Source of the DNA: Chitinophaga silvatica
Lineage (GTDB): Bacteria; Bacteroidota; Bacteroidia; Chitinophagales; Chitinophagaceae
Direction: 5' to 3'
Length of the DNA: 64,000 nt
Assembly (NCBI RefSeq): GCF_003419895.1
Contig: NZ_QPMM01000017.1
Coordinates: 62,001 to 126,000 of the forward strand
Position 1 is the first letter of the stretch; each line of letters begins with the position of its first letter. The notes beneath the pieces are model-generated. The model ran no database searches. It had not been told where the DNA came from and was given only the letters and a program-made list of their open reading frames with translations. This document shows positions 53,837 through 63,222 of the stretch, in pieces. A program made the position numbers and the translations under genes.

Positions 53837-54587
53837 ATTGTTTTTGAATCAAACGTGATGGAAAAAGAATATCTCGTGAATAATAAAGTAGTCCTGCAAT
53901 GCAGGCCAATTGTATAGAACCCAGTCCAAACAGGTAACGATATCCAGGCTTAATAAAATCCAGTAATAAACGGAACAACAGATAACCTATCATAAATAGT
54001 TTAAATTTTGCGCCATTCTCCAGATTACATTTACGTGAAACCAGGCTTAGTATAAACCATAATATTAACAGGTAGATTATTTCATACAGGGCAACAGGAT
54101 GTCTTAACTGCCCATCTCCAAGGTCCATAGCCCAGGGTAATGCAGAAGGAATACCATAAGTTTCCTCATGTACGCCCATTGAAAAACAGCCAATGCGGCC
54201 AATAATCATGGCAAAAATCAAAGGATATACGAAAAGGTCGCCGCTGGAGGTTTTTTCTTTAACAACCTTCTTCATTAACTCCACTCCTATTAGTCCACCT
54301 ATTAACCCACCAACAATTGTTTTGTTTAAATACGTATATAGTAATGGATTATCGGAATGATACAACGCCAGCGGGTTTTCCAATGCTCCAAGTATTCTGC
54401 TGCCAGCCAAGGCTCCGAATGTAGCTCCGATAATTATCCAGATCCGGTTGTTATTTGTAATAAGATCGCCCTGTTGCTTACGCAGGAAGAGAAAATACCT
54501 GAAACCAAGAAACATTCCTAATGTTTCAGTTAATGCATGCAGGGGAAAATGCAAGGATAAGACATCGATATATACCGGAAAGTGCAA
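53829..54587 (-). CDS. Lgt-like membrane acyltransferase (prolipoprotein diacylglyceryl transferase family)
   Basis: A 252-residue membrane protein with about seven segments. Family motifs are HALTETLGMFLGFRYF, GRIGCFSMG (Lgt signature Arg, with Cys in place of the usual Asn), TYGIPSALPWAMD and RHPVALYE. Canonical Lgt moves diacylglyceryl from phosphatidylglycerol to lipoproteins. This may be a paralogue with another acceptor. It is translationally coupled to the radical SAM gene by an 8-base overlap. A normal lgt is expected elsewhere. Confidence 0.82.
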   Translation of the reverse strand: MHFPVYIDVLSLHFPLHALTETLGMFLGFRYFLFLRKQQGDLITNNNRIWIIIGATFGALAGSRILGALENPLALYHSDNPLLYTYLNKTIVGGLIGGLIGVELMKKVVKEKTSSGDLFVYPLIFAMIIGRIGCFSMGVHEETYGIPSALPWAMDLGDGQLRHPVALYEIIYLLILWFILSLVSRKCNLENGAKFKLFMIGYLLFRLLLDFIKPGYRYLFGLGSIQLACIAGLLYYSRDILFPSRLIQKQYA

Positions 54588-54650
54588 CGGATGATTATTT
54601 TATACTCAAATTAATATTTATATTTAGATGAACATCAAGCGCCTAAAAAA

Positions 54651-55337
54651 ATGTTACAGGAGGTACTAAAAAAGCACCAGTCAACTTTTCGGCCAATAGT
54701 ACCGCTCATCAATGAGCATGAAACCCTTTGGGTGATGGATTTTACGGCCAATAATACTGTTCTGACAAAAGTAATTCTACAGGATATTAATAAGTTCAGC
54801 AGGTATATTCAGCATACTTTACAAGATGCCGGATGCAGGCTTGGAATTGGTGGATATGCAGAACATCGCACTATTTATGCAGTAAGTCCGCATTTTGATG
54901 CAGGAGATGAGCCCCGCAGGTTGCATTTAGGAATTGATGTTTGGGGAGAAGCAGGTACACAGATTTATGTACCGCTCAACGGGCATGTACATAGCTTTAG
55001 GTTCAATGATCATTTCGGGGATTATGGAGCCACTATCATTTTGCAGCATCAGCTGGATGGATTCACCTTTTACACGCTATATGGACATCTGAGTATCTCT
55101 AATTTGAAGGGGTTATACGAGCATATGCCAATCAAGGCCGGTGAGCTTTTAGCTCATTTCGGTACTCCAGCTGAAAATGGAGGCTGGCCACCACACTTAC
55201 ATTTTCAGATTATAGAAGATATGCAAGGATTTCGGGGCGATTATCCCGGAGTTTGCCGCTACAGTGAAAAAGAGAAGTATTTGCAAAATTGCCCTGATCC
55301 GGATTTGATTTTACAACTTAATCAGTATACCCACTAA
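54651..55337 (+). CDS. M23-family metallopeptidase
   Basis: A 228-residue protein. The LytM/M23 zinc motifs are RLHLGIDVW (HxxxD) and PPHLHFQI (HxH), in a domain spanning ~95-205. Residues 1-95 are a preceding domain without homology that I recognise. No signal peptide is visible, so it is either cytoplasmic or exported in an unusual way. It is divergent from the Lgt-like gene, 63 bases apart. Confidence 0.85.
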   Translation: MLQEVLKKHQSTFRPIVPLINEHETLWVMDFTANNTVLTKVILQDINKFSRYIQHTLQDAGCRLGIGGYAEHRTIYAVSPHFDAGDEPRRLHLGIDVWGEAGTQIYVPLNGHVHSFRFNDHFGDYGATIILQHQLDGFTFYTLYGHLSISNLKGLYEHMPIKAGELLAHFGTPAENGGWPPHLHFQIIEDMQGFRGDYPGVCRYSEKEKYLQNCPDPDLILQLNQYTH

Positions 55338-55365
55338 AAAAGGTTGCCTGGACAGGCAACCTTTT
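55338..55365. terminator. Bidirectional terminator between the M23 and SusD genes
   Basis: AAAAGGTTGCC pairs with GGCAACCTTTT around TGGACA, directly after the M23 stop and 20 bases beyond the SusD stop on the other strand. T runs exist on both strands. Confidence 0.85.
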
Positions 55366-55384
55366 CTTAATGATTGGTTTTTGC

Positions 55385-56782
55385 TTATTTAGAGTTTTGT
55401 GTTAGGACACCCTTACTTTGGGCTATTGCATTAATTGAAAATGGCATAATCCATATATGCGAGTCAGGTTTAATACTGTAGGTATTATCACCTTCTTTCT
55501 TCGTAAGCGTTTGTGCAAACTGAGGATCGTTGTTCAATCTTCTCAAAGTCAGATAATTTAATCCGGTACCACGAAATTCGTTTCTCAGGTCACGGTAAAT
55601 CTGCGCCATTGCTCCTTTCAAATCTATAGCTGAAACATCGGAATAGAACTCTGGTCTGATACGCTTGCGGCGAACTGTATTCACAAGCTCCATAGCTTCA
55701 TTGAACTTACCTGCACGTGCCAGACATTCTGCTTTGATGTAATAGATTTCAGGAGTACGAATACCTCCACCATTTACGTTGTCGTTACGTCGGTAAGCCC
55801 AAACCTTCTCAGTTCCAAAAGGCGTTAACGCATAATTCACTTTGAAACGGGCATCACCCATATCATACTGTGTGGAATCAGACTCTCTCAGCATGCTGAT
55901 ATAAAAGCCCTGGGTTTGAACATAAGCGCTCGCATAATGGAATATATAGTTCTCTGGATTGTTGAATTCAAAGCGAGGTATATTGATAGAAGTTGCATTT
56001 CCATCAGCCAATACTTTATTCTGGTTATAATATTCAACATAATCAAATAAAGTATTTTTTCTATTCAATGCAGAATCCGCATACATAGCTGCTTTCGTAT
56101 AATCTTTAATAAAGAGATGATACCTTGAAAGCATTGCAAAACCTGCTCCTTTATTACCAAAGAATACATCTTCGCTGGTAGCTGGCAAATCAGGTAATGC
56201 AGCATTCAGATCATTCAGAATGAAATCATAAATCTCCTGCACTGATGCCTGTCTTAACACTGTTTCCATATTATCGGAAGTATTCAGCAGCACTCCACGA
56301 TCCTGGGTTGCAGTGGCAGGATCATACATTTTTGCATAACTGGTAATGAGGTAGAAATAAAACATAGCTCTTCCCAGCTTAGCCTGTGCTGTTAGTCGTG
56401 CTTTCTCTGCCTCAGTACCTGTGGTAGCAGCATAAATATTATTGATAATCACATTGTAGACAAATATCCCTCTATATGCTGCATTGTATCCGGCATCATT
56501 ATTCAGGAAATCGATTCTGCTTTTATCTTCCTGCCAGTTAAAATTGATGGTACTCAGGTTCACAGTAGGCTGAGAGAAAAGCGGCATGTAGAAATCATTT
56601 GATACATAGATCTGATTACCATAATCGAATGTATGCGCATCTGAATGTTCTACCAGTGCTTTATAATCGTTGAATGTTTGAGGAATCTTTTGTCCTTTCG
56701 GTACTATTTCCAGGTATTTTTTACAACTGATTGTGCCGGTCATCATGGCCCCACACAATGCTAAATAAATTAAACGCTTCAT
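55385..56782 (-). CDS. SusD/RagB-family nutrient-binding lipoprotein
   Basis: A 465-residue outer-membrane lipoprotein. Signal peptide with lipobox GTISC (Cys20), then KYLEIVPKG and the SusD-like helical fold (RAMFYFYLITSYAKMYDP, IYYIKAECLARAGKFNEAMELVNTVR). It captures substrate for the SusC channel encoded just upstream (23 bases). No glycoside hydrolase or peptidase gene is in the same transcript, so the nutrient is unknown. Confidence 0.93.
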   Translation of the reverse strand: MKRLIYLALCGAMMTGTISCKKYLEIVPKGQKIPQTFNDYKALVEHSDAHTFDYGNQIYVSNDFYMPLFSQPTVNLSTINFNWQEDKSRIDFLNNDAGYNAAYRGIFVYNVIINNIYAATTGTEAEKARLTAQAKLGRAMFYFYLITSYAKMYDPATATQDRGVLLNTSDNMETVLRQASVQEIYDFILNDLNAALPDLPATSEDVFFGNKGAGFAMLSRYHLFIKDYTKAAMYADSALNRKNTLFDYVEYYNQNKVLADGNATSINIPRFEFNNPENYIFHYASAYVQTQGFYISMLRESDSTQYDMGDARFKVNYALTPFGTEKVWAYRRNDNVNGGGIRTPEIYYIKAECLARAGKFNEAMELVNTVRRKRIRPEFYSDVSAIDLKGAMAQIYRDLRNEFRGTGLNYLTLRRLNNDPQFAQTLTKKEGDNTYSIKPDSHIWIMPFSINAIAQSKGVLTQNSK

Positions 56783-56805
56783 ATCTTAATCTTTTCAGCC
56801 ATGAA

Positions 56806-59800
56806 TTAGAGTGAAATATTGAATCCAAAATTGTAAGTAGGCATTATTGGTAATGTACGACCCGAGCCAGAATAACCAGTGGCTTCCGGATCTATACCTT
56901 TACCATTAAATCCAATGTAGAAGAGGTTATCTGCCTGTACACGTACTCGAACATCACCGATATTTACATGCTGTAATAAGCTCTTGGGAAGGGTATAGCT
57001 CAATGCTATATTTCTTGCCTTAATGTATGATGCATCATATATTGCTGCGTCGCTATAGAGATAATAACCACTTCTGTTATTTGCCGCAGTTTTATCATAT
57101 TCCCAGCTAATACGAGGAACACTGGTAATTAATTCATCGCCTGGTTTTTTCCATGCATCCTTAACACCTGCAGTAGTCACTCCATTAGGGAAAGAACTGA
57201 TCGAGTATGGCATATTATCTCTCAGTACATGCCCTGCATTGTAGACAAACATTACAGAGAGCTGGAAACGCTTATAGCTGAAGTTATTGATTAAAGCACC
57301 ACTGTATACCGGGATGAAAGAACCCATATAATGTGCTATATCCGGAGAAGTAACAAGAGCATCTGTTGGTTTTCCTTCCTTATTTAAAATTGTAGGATTT
57401 CCTTTTTCGTTTAAGCCCATGTAGGAGTATGCATATAGGCTTTTAAACGGATTACCCTGCAGATAATAATTAGCAACATTATTAACCAATTCTGAAGCCG
57501 TTTGAGGAGTATAATCCACTCTGGTAACCTTATTCTTATTGTAAGAGCTGTTAAGCACCACTTCCCAGCCAAAAGCACTGTTACGAATAACCTGAGATTT
57601 CAATGAAAGCTCTATCCCCCTGTTCAACATTGCTCCGTTATTAACATAAGCCGAAACAAAGCCCAGAGCAGGATTGATGGTAACTGTGCTCAGGAGGTCA
57701 TTGCTCTTCTTATTGTATACATCAACGCTACCGGATAAACGGTTGCTGAATATGCTGAAATCAAAACCTATGTTAGTAGTAGTTGTTTTTTCCCAACGAA
57801 GATTAGGATTAGGAGGCGTACCTATATTACCAGATTGATTATTTGTAAGAGAATTATAGCCATAGCTTGCCACCATAAACGGACCAGCATTTCTGGCCAC
57901 ATTACCATTCACACCATAGGAACCTCGTAATTTCAGATAATCCAGCCATTTAATACCAGCCATAAATTCTTCCTTACTCATAATCCAGCTCAAACCGGCA
58001 GACCATAACGGACGATACTGGTAAGTTGGATTTGTACCGAATAGGTTGGAAAGATCATACCTGATACTACCGCTAGCCATATACTTATCATTATAGGTAT
58101 AGCTTCCATTGGAATAGAATGAGAAGTAACGGTTTATGTTTTCCATCATAAATGCCAGGTCACTTGCAGTTAACTGTGCAGCCTTCTGGTTTAAGCCGGT
58201 AAACCTGTTTGTCAGATCAGCCACGTTAAAAGGTATATACTTTAAGGTAAGCGGGTCGTAGCCGAAATATGCATTATAATTACGGTTCAGTTTCGTTTCT
58301 CGGGTTTCAGAACCGGCTATTACTACGATGTCGTGACGATTATGTATTGTCTTATTAAAATTCAGCTGATTTCTGAATGTATAAGCTCTGTAATAATCAT
58401 CAGTTTTTCTGAAAGAATTGCCTACCGGAAGTTTATATACCACATTACCTTTAGCATCAAGGGCACTGTAGGTATTCAGCAGATTACGCATATAGTAGGA
58501 GTTTACATCCATTAACTGCTCTCCGTTGTTACCAATATTCTCATACTGGAACATGATATCATAGTTCAGCCAGGAGGTAATCTTAGCATTTAATCTACCA
58601 TTCATTCGCGCTGCCAGGGTCTTTGTTTTAATCAGATTCATATCCACTTCATTTGCATAGTAGCGATCAGCGGAAAACAGATTGTATTTCTGGTAGTCGG
58701 CAATTTGCTGTGAGCTAAGTGCATTCCTTAATGGCAGTGGGTTACCTTTCTCATCATAAATAGGCTCGTATGGTAATTGCTGATTAAAAATATCACTTAC
58801 TGAGAAAGAACCCGGATTGGTAACATCTCCATAAGAGATAAAAGCACCAACATCCGCTAACAGCCACTTATTGATATTAACACTGTTCCTAATGTTCAGC
58901 CCCAGGTATTTAGAATTATTTTTCAGATCATAACCCTGCATGTTTTTAAAGGTAGCTGAGAAATTGAAAGCGTTACCGGCCGTAGCTTTAGACATAGTGA
59001 GATTATATTGCTGATTGGAAGCCGCACGCATTAAGTTATCCTTGATCTGCTGATTATACAGATTCTGGGTTCTGAGTCCGTTTAATTTCGCATCTGCTTC
59101 TTCTCTGGTAATTTTCCCTTCAGCAACCTGCAACAGATAATCCAATGCCGGAGTAATAAGTCCGTTTCCAGCTCTTAAGCGTGCTGCTTCAGCTATCGGA
59201 TTAGTTTTAATTGCCGGATTATTATCGTAATAATCATAGGTCAGATCAATCAACTCATTAGCATCAGCTTTATTTAGGTAGGAAAGATCATACTTGGAAG
59301 TTATTGCAAAATCGCCCGACAGATTAATTTTCATAGGGCCCGACTTTGCTTTTTTGGTGGTGATTACTACCACTCCATTGGCCGCTCTGGCACCATAAAT
59401 AGAAGCAGCAGCAGCATCTTTCAGCACAGTAATATTTTCAATATCTTCCGGGTTGATATCCGGAACATAATCCGTCAGTCTGTTATTGCTATTGTATCCG
59501 ATTTTTTCAACAGGGAAACCATCAATTACATATAGTGGAGAATTTCCTGCGTTAAATGTACTGATACCCCGTACACTGATATCTCCTTTATAAGTAACGA
59601 GGCCGGGCAGATTACCTTCCAGTACCTGTGAGAGACTTTGAATTCTACGTTTTTCGAGATCAGCAGATTTAACGGTTGAGAAGGCGCCAGTAGCGCGTTC
59701 TTTAGAAAGTGTCTGGTAACCGGTAACAACTACTTCGTTAAGTATTTTGTTGGCCATACTAACGTCGATAGTATTCTGTTTACCGATTTGTACTTTCTTC

Positions 59801-60363
59801 TGTTCCATTCCGGCAAAAGTGAATAACAGGGAGTTGCTTGTAATAGGTACAGAGATAATATAGTAACCGTTGTTATCAGTGATTGCCCATGATTTTTCTC
59901 CTTCTCCCTGAATGGTTACACCTGGTAAGGGATTTCCATCTGCATCCTTTACAATACCATTTAATGAGCGCTTTTCTCCGTCATTGGCCATAGCAATTGA
60001 GGACATGTTTTGTGCATCTTTTTTCTGACGGGCTACGATGGTGTAATGGTTTTTGTCTACATACAAAAACAACAATTCAGAAGGATAAAGGATTTCTTTC
60101 AACAGCTCTTCAACTGGCTTTCCATTGGCAGCCAGGAGTTTGGCAGTAGTAAATTTGTTTTTTAATAATACTGCTTCATAAGTAAAGGTGGTGCCGTATT
60201 GAGCACTTATTTTGTCCAGGGCATACTTAATCGGAACGCGGGCGGCACTTTCATTTGCCACTGCAGGCATGCTTTTAGTTTGTGCTACTGCTCCGTATCC
60301 TGTTATTACGCCCAAGCCCAGGCATAGGACTCCCCGAAGGCTTTGCTTGATACAAATCCCCAT
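56806..60363 (-). CDS. SusC/RagA TonB-dependent transporter with STN domain
   Basis: A 1185-residue outer-membrane receptor. Signal peptide (~1-28), STN signalling domain (~43-112), carboxypeptidase-like beta domain (~132-207, GIVKDADGNPLPGVTI), the SusC motif VVVTGYQTLSKERATGA, plug (~220-335, ending VVVITTKK) and a 22-strand barrel finishing TYNFGFNISL. The STN domain passes substrate binding to the FecR/ECF pair encoded next. It imports a bulky nutrient using TonB energy. Confidence 0.94.
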   Translation of the reverse strand: MGICIKQSLRGVLCLGLGVITGYGAVAQTKSMPAVANESAARVPIKYALDKISAQYGTTFTYEAVLLKNKFTTAKLLAANGKPVEELLKEILYPSELLFLYVDKNHYTIVARQKKDAQNMSSIAMANDGEKRSLNGIVKDADGNPLPGVTIQGEGEKSWAITDNNGYYIISVPITSNSLLFTFAGMEQKKVQIGKQNTIDVSMANKILNEVVVTGYQTLSKERATGAFSTVKSADLEKRRIQSLSQVLEGNLPGLVTYKGDISVRGISTFNAGNSPLYVIDGFPVEKIGYNSNNRLTDYVPDINPEDIENITVLKDAAAASIYGARAANGVVVITTKKAKSGPMKINLSGDFAITSKYDLSYLNKADANELIDLTYDYYDNNPAIKTNPIAEAARLRAGNGLITPALDYLLQVAEGKITREEADAKLNGLRTQNLYNQQIKDNLMRAASNQQYNLTMSKATAGNAFNFSATFKNMQGYDLKNNSKYLGLNIRNSVNINKWLLADVGAFISYGDVTNPGSFSVSDIFNQQLPYEPIYDEKGNPLPLRNALSSQQIADYQKYNLFSADRYYANEVDMNLIKTKTLAARMNGRLNAKITSWLNYDIMFQYENIGNNGEQLMDVNSYYMRNLLNTYSALDAKGNVVYKLPVGNSFRKTDDYYRAYTFRNQLNFNKTIHNRHDIVVIAGSETRETKLNRNYNAYFGYDPLTLKYIPFNVADLTNRFTGLNQKAAQLTASDLAFMMENINRYFSFYSNGSYTYNDKYMASGSIRYDLSNLFGTNPTYQYRPLWSAGLSWIMSKEEFMAGIKWLDYLKLRGSYGVNGNVARNAGPFMVASYGYNSLTNNQSGNIGTPPNPNLRWEKTTTTNIGFDFSIFSNRLSGSVDVYNKKSNDLLSTVTINPALGFVSAYVNNGAMLNRGIELSLKSQVIRNSAFGWEVVLNSSYNKNKVTRVDYTPQTASELVNNVANYYLQGNPFKSLYAYSYMGLNEKGNPTILNKEGKPTDALVTSPDIAHYMGSFIPVYSGALINNFSYKRFQLSVMFVYNAGHVLRDNMPYSISSFPNGVTTAGVKDAWKKPGDELITSVPRISWEYDKTAANNRSGYYLYSDAAIYDASYIKARNIALSYTLPKSLLQHVNIGDVRVRVQADNLFYIGFNGKGIDPEATGYSGSGRTLPIMPTYNFGFNISL

Positions 60364-60388
60364 TGATTTTGGTTTTAGTATTATGTGT

Positions 60389-61402
60389 TTAATAACCGTG
60401 CTGACCTGTATTCCTGAAGGTTAGCGTATCGTTGCTTTTCTCAATTTTTACATTCAGAATTGTTGATAACTCGAACAATACATTATTCAAGTGATTGATT
60501 GATAAAGTTCCGTTGATCTTTCTATCAGCCAAGGAACCATCTTCAAGTATTATGTTATATCCGTAAGTATCCTGAAGAGCTGTCAGAATATCTCTTACAG
60601 AAGTTTCATGCAGTTGTAATTTATGGTCTGTCCAGGACAGCATATTTTCAGCTTTAGCTTTACCCTGCGGAACCAACGTTTTTTCTTTAGTAAACTTCAG
60701 GTATTCGCCTGGCTGAAGCACTACAGATTTGTCGCCATTGAATGTAGACACTCTTACTTTTCCCTCTTTTAAGAAAACTGCTACTTCTTCTCTTCTTTCT
60801 TTTATGTTGAAGGTTGTTCCGAGTACTTCTACCTTTACATCACCGGCAAACACTGTAAATGGCGAGGCTATTGGATGTATGGTAGTTACTTCAAATAAAG
60901 CTTCTCCCTTCAACCATATTTCACGTTTTCCATCTCCCCAGTTCTTATAGCTGATTTCAGAATTTGCGTTTAATTGTACCAAGGTTGAATCTGGCAATCT
61001 GAATTTCAGTAGCTCTCCATAATTACTGGCTATTACTTTTGTTGCATTGCGTTCTTTTATAATATAGGCTGTCAGAATACCTAATGGTAAAAGAATTGCT
61101 GCTGCCCACCAGATACGGCGTTTAGGCACCAATTTCACAACGGGAACCGATTTTAATTCCTGCTGAATATCTGTCCACAGTGAAGCCTTAAGCCTGGTTG
61201 GTGGAGTTATCCGTTCCATCGAATATATAGATAACAACATCATTCTGGCTTGCTGCAGGGCTTCCAGATTAGGAGGATTACTTTGTTGATATGCCTCCCA
61301 AAACGTTGATGCTTCAGGGTGTGCATACCTTACCCACTCCAGGAACCGGGTATCCTCGAGGAAATCTTCTTTAGTAAATAAATGATAGTTGTTATGTTCC
61401 AA
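60389..61402 (-). CDS. FecR-family anti-sigma factor
   Basis: A 337-residue protein. A cytoplasmic N-terminal domain (~1-100), one membrane segment (~107-126, AAAILLPLGILTAYII), a FecR beta domain (FRLPDSTLVQLNANSEISY, WLKGEALFEV) and a C-terminal DUF4974 domain. The start is TTG at 61402: an in-frame stop lies directly upstream and no ATG is near. It holds the ECF sigma factor until the SusC STN domain signals. Confidence 0.9.
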   Translation of the reverse strand: MEHNNYHLFTKEDFLEDTRFLEWVRYAHPEASTFWEAYQQSNPPNLEALQQARMMLLSIYSMERITPPTRLKASLWTDIQQELKSVPVVKLVPKRRIWWAAAILLPLGILTAYIIKERNATKVIASNYGELLKFRLPDSTLVQLNANSEISYKNWGDGKREIWLKGEALFEVTTIHPIASPFTVFAGDVKVEVLGTTFNIKERREEVAVFLKEGKVRVSTFNGDKSVVLQPGEYLKFTKEKTLVPQGKAKAENMLSWTDHKLQLHETSVRDILTALQDTYGYNIILEDGSLADRKINGTLSINHLNNVLFELSTILNVKIEKSNDTLTFRNTGQHGY

Positions 61403-61675
61403 TTATAAATCCGTTGGCACCTCAAAAATCAATCACAGGAAAGTAGACAAAACCTTTGCTGCTTAATTACAGAACACAAAGGATTTGCAAAACACCCCAC
61501 TTTTTTTCAATTTTTTTATACTTTTTTAATTAAAACTTATAGAGTGTTGAGATTCATTAATTTTTATGCAGAAAAAAATTGCATATAAAATAATGGTTGT
61601 TGTAGTAGCTATGAGATAATTTTTGTTGAAACAAGCAATAGGTTATTTTGTATTTTTAGCCGATTAACCAGGAAG

Positions 61676-62278
61676 ATGGATTTTGCTGAATCTAGTGATA
61701 TTGTACTTTGGGAAGCGTTGCAACAAGGCCAGGAGAAAGCCTTTGAAACGATCTACGACCGTTATTTTGAGCGGCTCTATGAGTATGGTATGAGATTATG
61801 TTCGGATGAAGATCTGGTTAAAGATGCCATACAGGCACTATTCATCAAATTATGGACAAACAGGCAAACCCTTAGTACAACTGTCAACATCCGTCCATAT
61901 TTATTAGTAGCATTAAGAAGTACTATTTACAATCAGCAGCGGCCCAGGCGCAATGCTGTGGTAGTGGGGCTCGACCAGGCCCCTGAAGATTTCCTGGCTT
62001 ACTTCTCTTCAGAATCTGCCTATATAAAAAAAGAGCAAATACAGGAACAGCAACAACAGCTCCTACAGGCCTTAAATCAATTAAATGCCCGGCAAAAGGA
62101 AATGATTTATCTCCGCTATTTCGAAGAATTGGATTATGATGTTATTGCAGAAATGATGAATATTTCTGTTAAAGGCGCTTATAAATTATCTGCACGGGCT
62201 TTGCAAAGCCTAAGAGACATCATGCAAATATCTACTGGTGCTTTGATTCTATTATTGGCTGGTTTCCGTAAATACTAG
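61676..62278 (+). CDS. ECF-family RNA polymerase sigma factor
   Basis: A 200-residue sigma factor. Region 2 (~12-75) has ETIYDRYFERLYEYGMRL and IQALFIKLW; region 4 (~125-185) has LNARQKEMIYLRYFEELDYDVIAEMMNISVK (split by helices). It is divergent from fecR, 273 bases away, instead of in the same operon as is more usual. It probably activates fecR-susC-susD. A C-terminal hydrophobic tail (GALILLLAGF) is odd and may associate with membrane. Confidence 0.9.
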   Translation: MDFAESSDIVLWEALQQGQEKAFETIYDRYFERLYEYGMRLCSDEDLVKDAIQALFIKLWTNRQTLSTTVNIRPYLLVALRSTIYNQQRPRRNAVVVGLDQAPEDFLAYFSSESAYIKKEQIQEQQQQLLQALNQLNARQKEMIYLRYFEELDYDVIAEMMNISVKGAYKLSARALQSLRDIMQISTGALILLLAGFRKY

Positions 62279-62308
62279 GTGCAGCGCGGCAAGCGGACCT
62301 GCACCTAG
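62275..62308. repeat. Hairpin over the sigma factor stop codon
   Basis: CTAGGTGCAG (62275-62284) pairs perfectly with CTGCACCTAG (62299-62308). The stop codon lies in the 5' arm. The loop is G/C-rich. There is no T run on the plus strand, so termination is uncertain. Confidence 0.6.
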
Positions 62309-62317
62309 TAAAAAAAA

Positions 62318-63073
62318 TTAGTTGTGGCTATGTTCTACAGACATACTGTTTTCCAATGCACCTTTCACTTTGTCGTGTAAATTTGTATTTACATCCACAC
62401 TGATAAATAATTTACCATTAGCAAAAGAACCTGTAAAATCACCAATCTGCAGTTTGGTAAGTACCATATCCATTGAAATTTTCAGGCTACCTTTCCAGTC
62501 AATACCGGTATCAGAAACCACTACATCTTTTCCGTTTGCAGATAGTTCGATTTTTCCGGCCAACTGAATTTCCATTGGTATTTTCTTACCATCCCAGGTG
62601 AGGAAACCTTTAAATCTAACAGCAGGATCTTTTTTATCTCCTTCTGCCAAAACAAAAACTTTCACCTGCTGATAGGTACCCTTAGGAATCTGTATAGCTC
62701 CTATAAATGCAGGTGCTTTCTTCAGATCAATTTGTCTGTCGGTTTTTAATTTGAATTCTACTTCATCCTTGCCTCTTTTTGCATCGAAGCGAATTTCTCT
62801 TAGTCTGGCAGTGGCAGTATCCCAGGTAACATCAAACCCGCCTGTTGCTGCTTTGGCCATAGCTGCATCACCAGTAATAGCGGAAAGCCTGCCTGCGGCA
62901 TCAGGAGTTAATGTGTACGTAGGATTGTCGATCGAGATCTCATAATTAACGCTGGCCTTTTCAGCGTCATCAATTGACTGATCTGGTTTCACCATTTCCT
63001 GATTCGTACAGGAAAATAGGAAAGTTGTGGCAATGCCGATAGTACAGCATCTTTTAAAGATTCCGGTTCTCAT
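62318..63073 (-). CDS. Lipoprotein of unknown function
   Basis: A 251-residue lipoprotein with signal peptide and lipobox LFSC (Cys22). The mature part is beta-rich, for example VTWDTATARLREIRFDAKRG, IQIPKGTYQQVKVFVLAEGD and DMVLTKLQIGDFTG. It resembles the DUF4382/DUF4251-like surface lipoproteins in appearance but I do not assign a family. ATG 63073 places the signal peptide at the start; a longer frame adds 26 residues without one. Confidence 0.72.
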   Translation of the reverse strand: MRTGIFKRCCTIGIATTFLFSCTNQEMVKPDQSIDDAEKASVNYEISIDNPTYTLTPDAAGRLSAITGDAAMAKAATGGFDVTWDTATARLREIRFDAKRGKDEVEFKLKTDRQIDLKKAPAFIGAIQIPKGTYQQVKVFVLAEGDKKDPAVRFKGFLTWDGKKIPMEIQLAGKIELSANGKDVVVSDTGIDWKGSLKISMDMVLTKLQIGDFTGSFANGKLFISVDVNTNLHDKVKGALENSMSVEHSHN

Positions 63074-63167
63074 ATATTGATATGGTTTTAAATGACTATG
63101 GGGAAAGTCTTCAGGGTTAAATTTAATAAACAAATTTCGAATATGCAGCAACGTTATATTAAATAAT

Positions 63168-63206
63168 AAAAAAATGATCTGGTTGAAGTAAGCTCAACCA
63201 GATCAT
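63168..63206 (-). terminator. Terminator of the M28 peptidase gene
   Basis: A 13-bp perfect stem (63174-63186 with 63194-63206) with a 7-base loop. On the minus strand it is followed by seven T (plus-strand A run 63168-63174), 16 bases after the M28 stop. Confidence 0.85.
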
Positions 63207-63222
63207 AATATAAGGATCACTA

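Noticed and set aside
61403..61675. AT-rich region between fecR and the sigma gene checked for promoters or RNA
   Set aside because: Poly-T and poly-A stretches are present, but no box fitting TAnnTTTG with a -33 partner could be defended.
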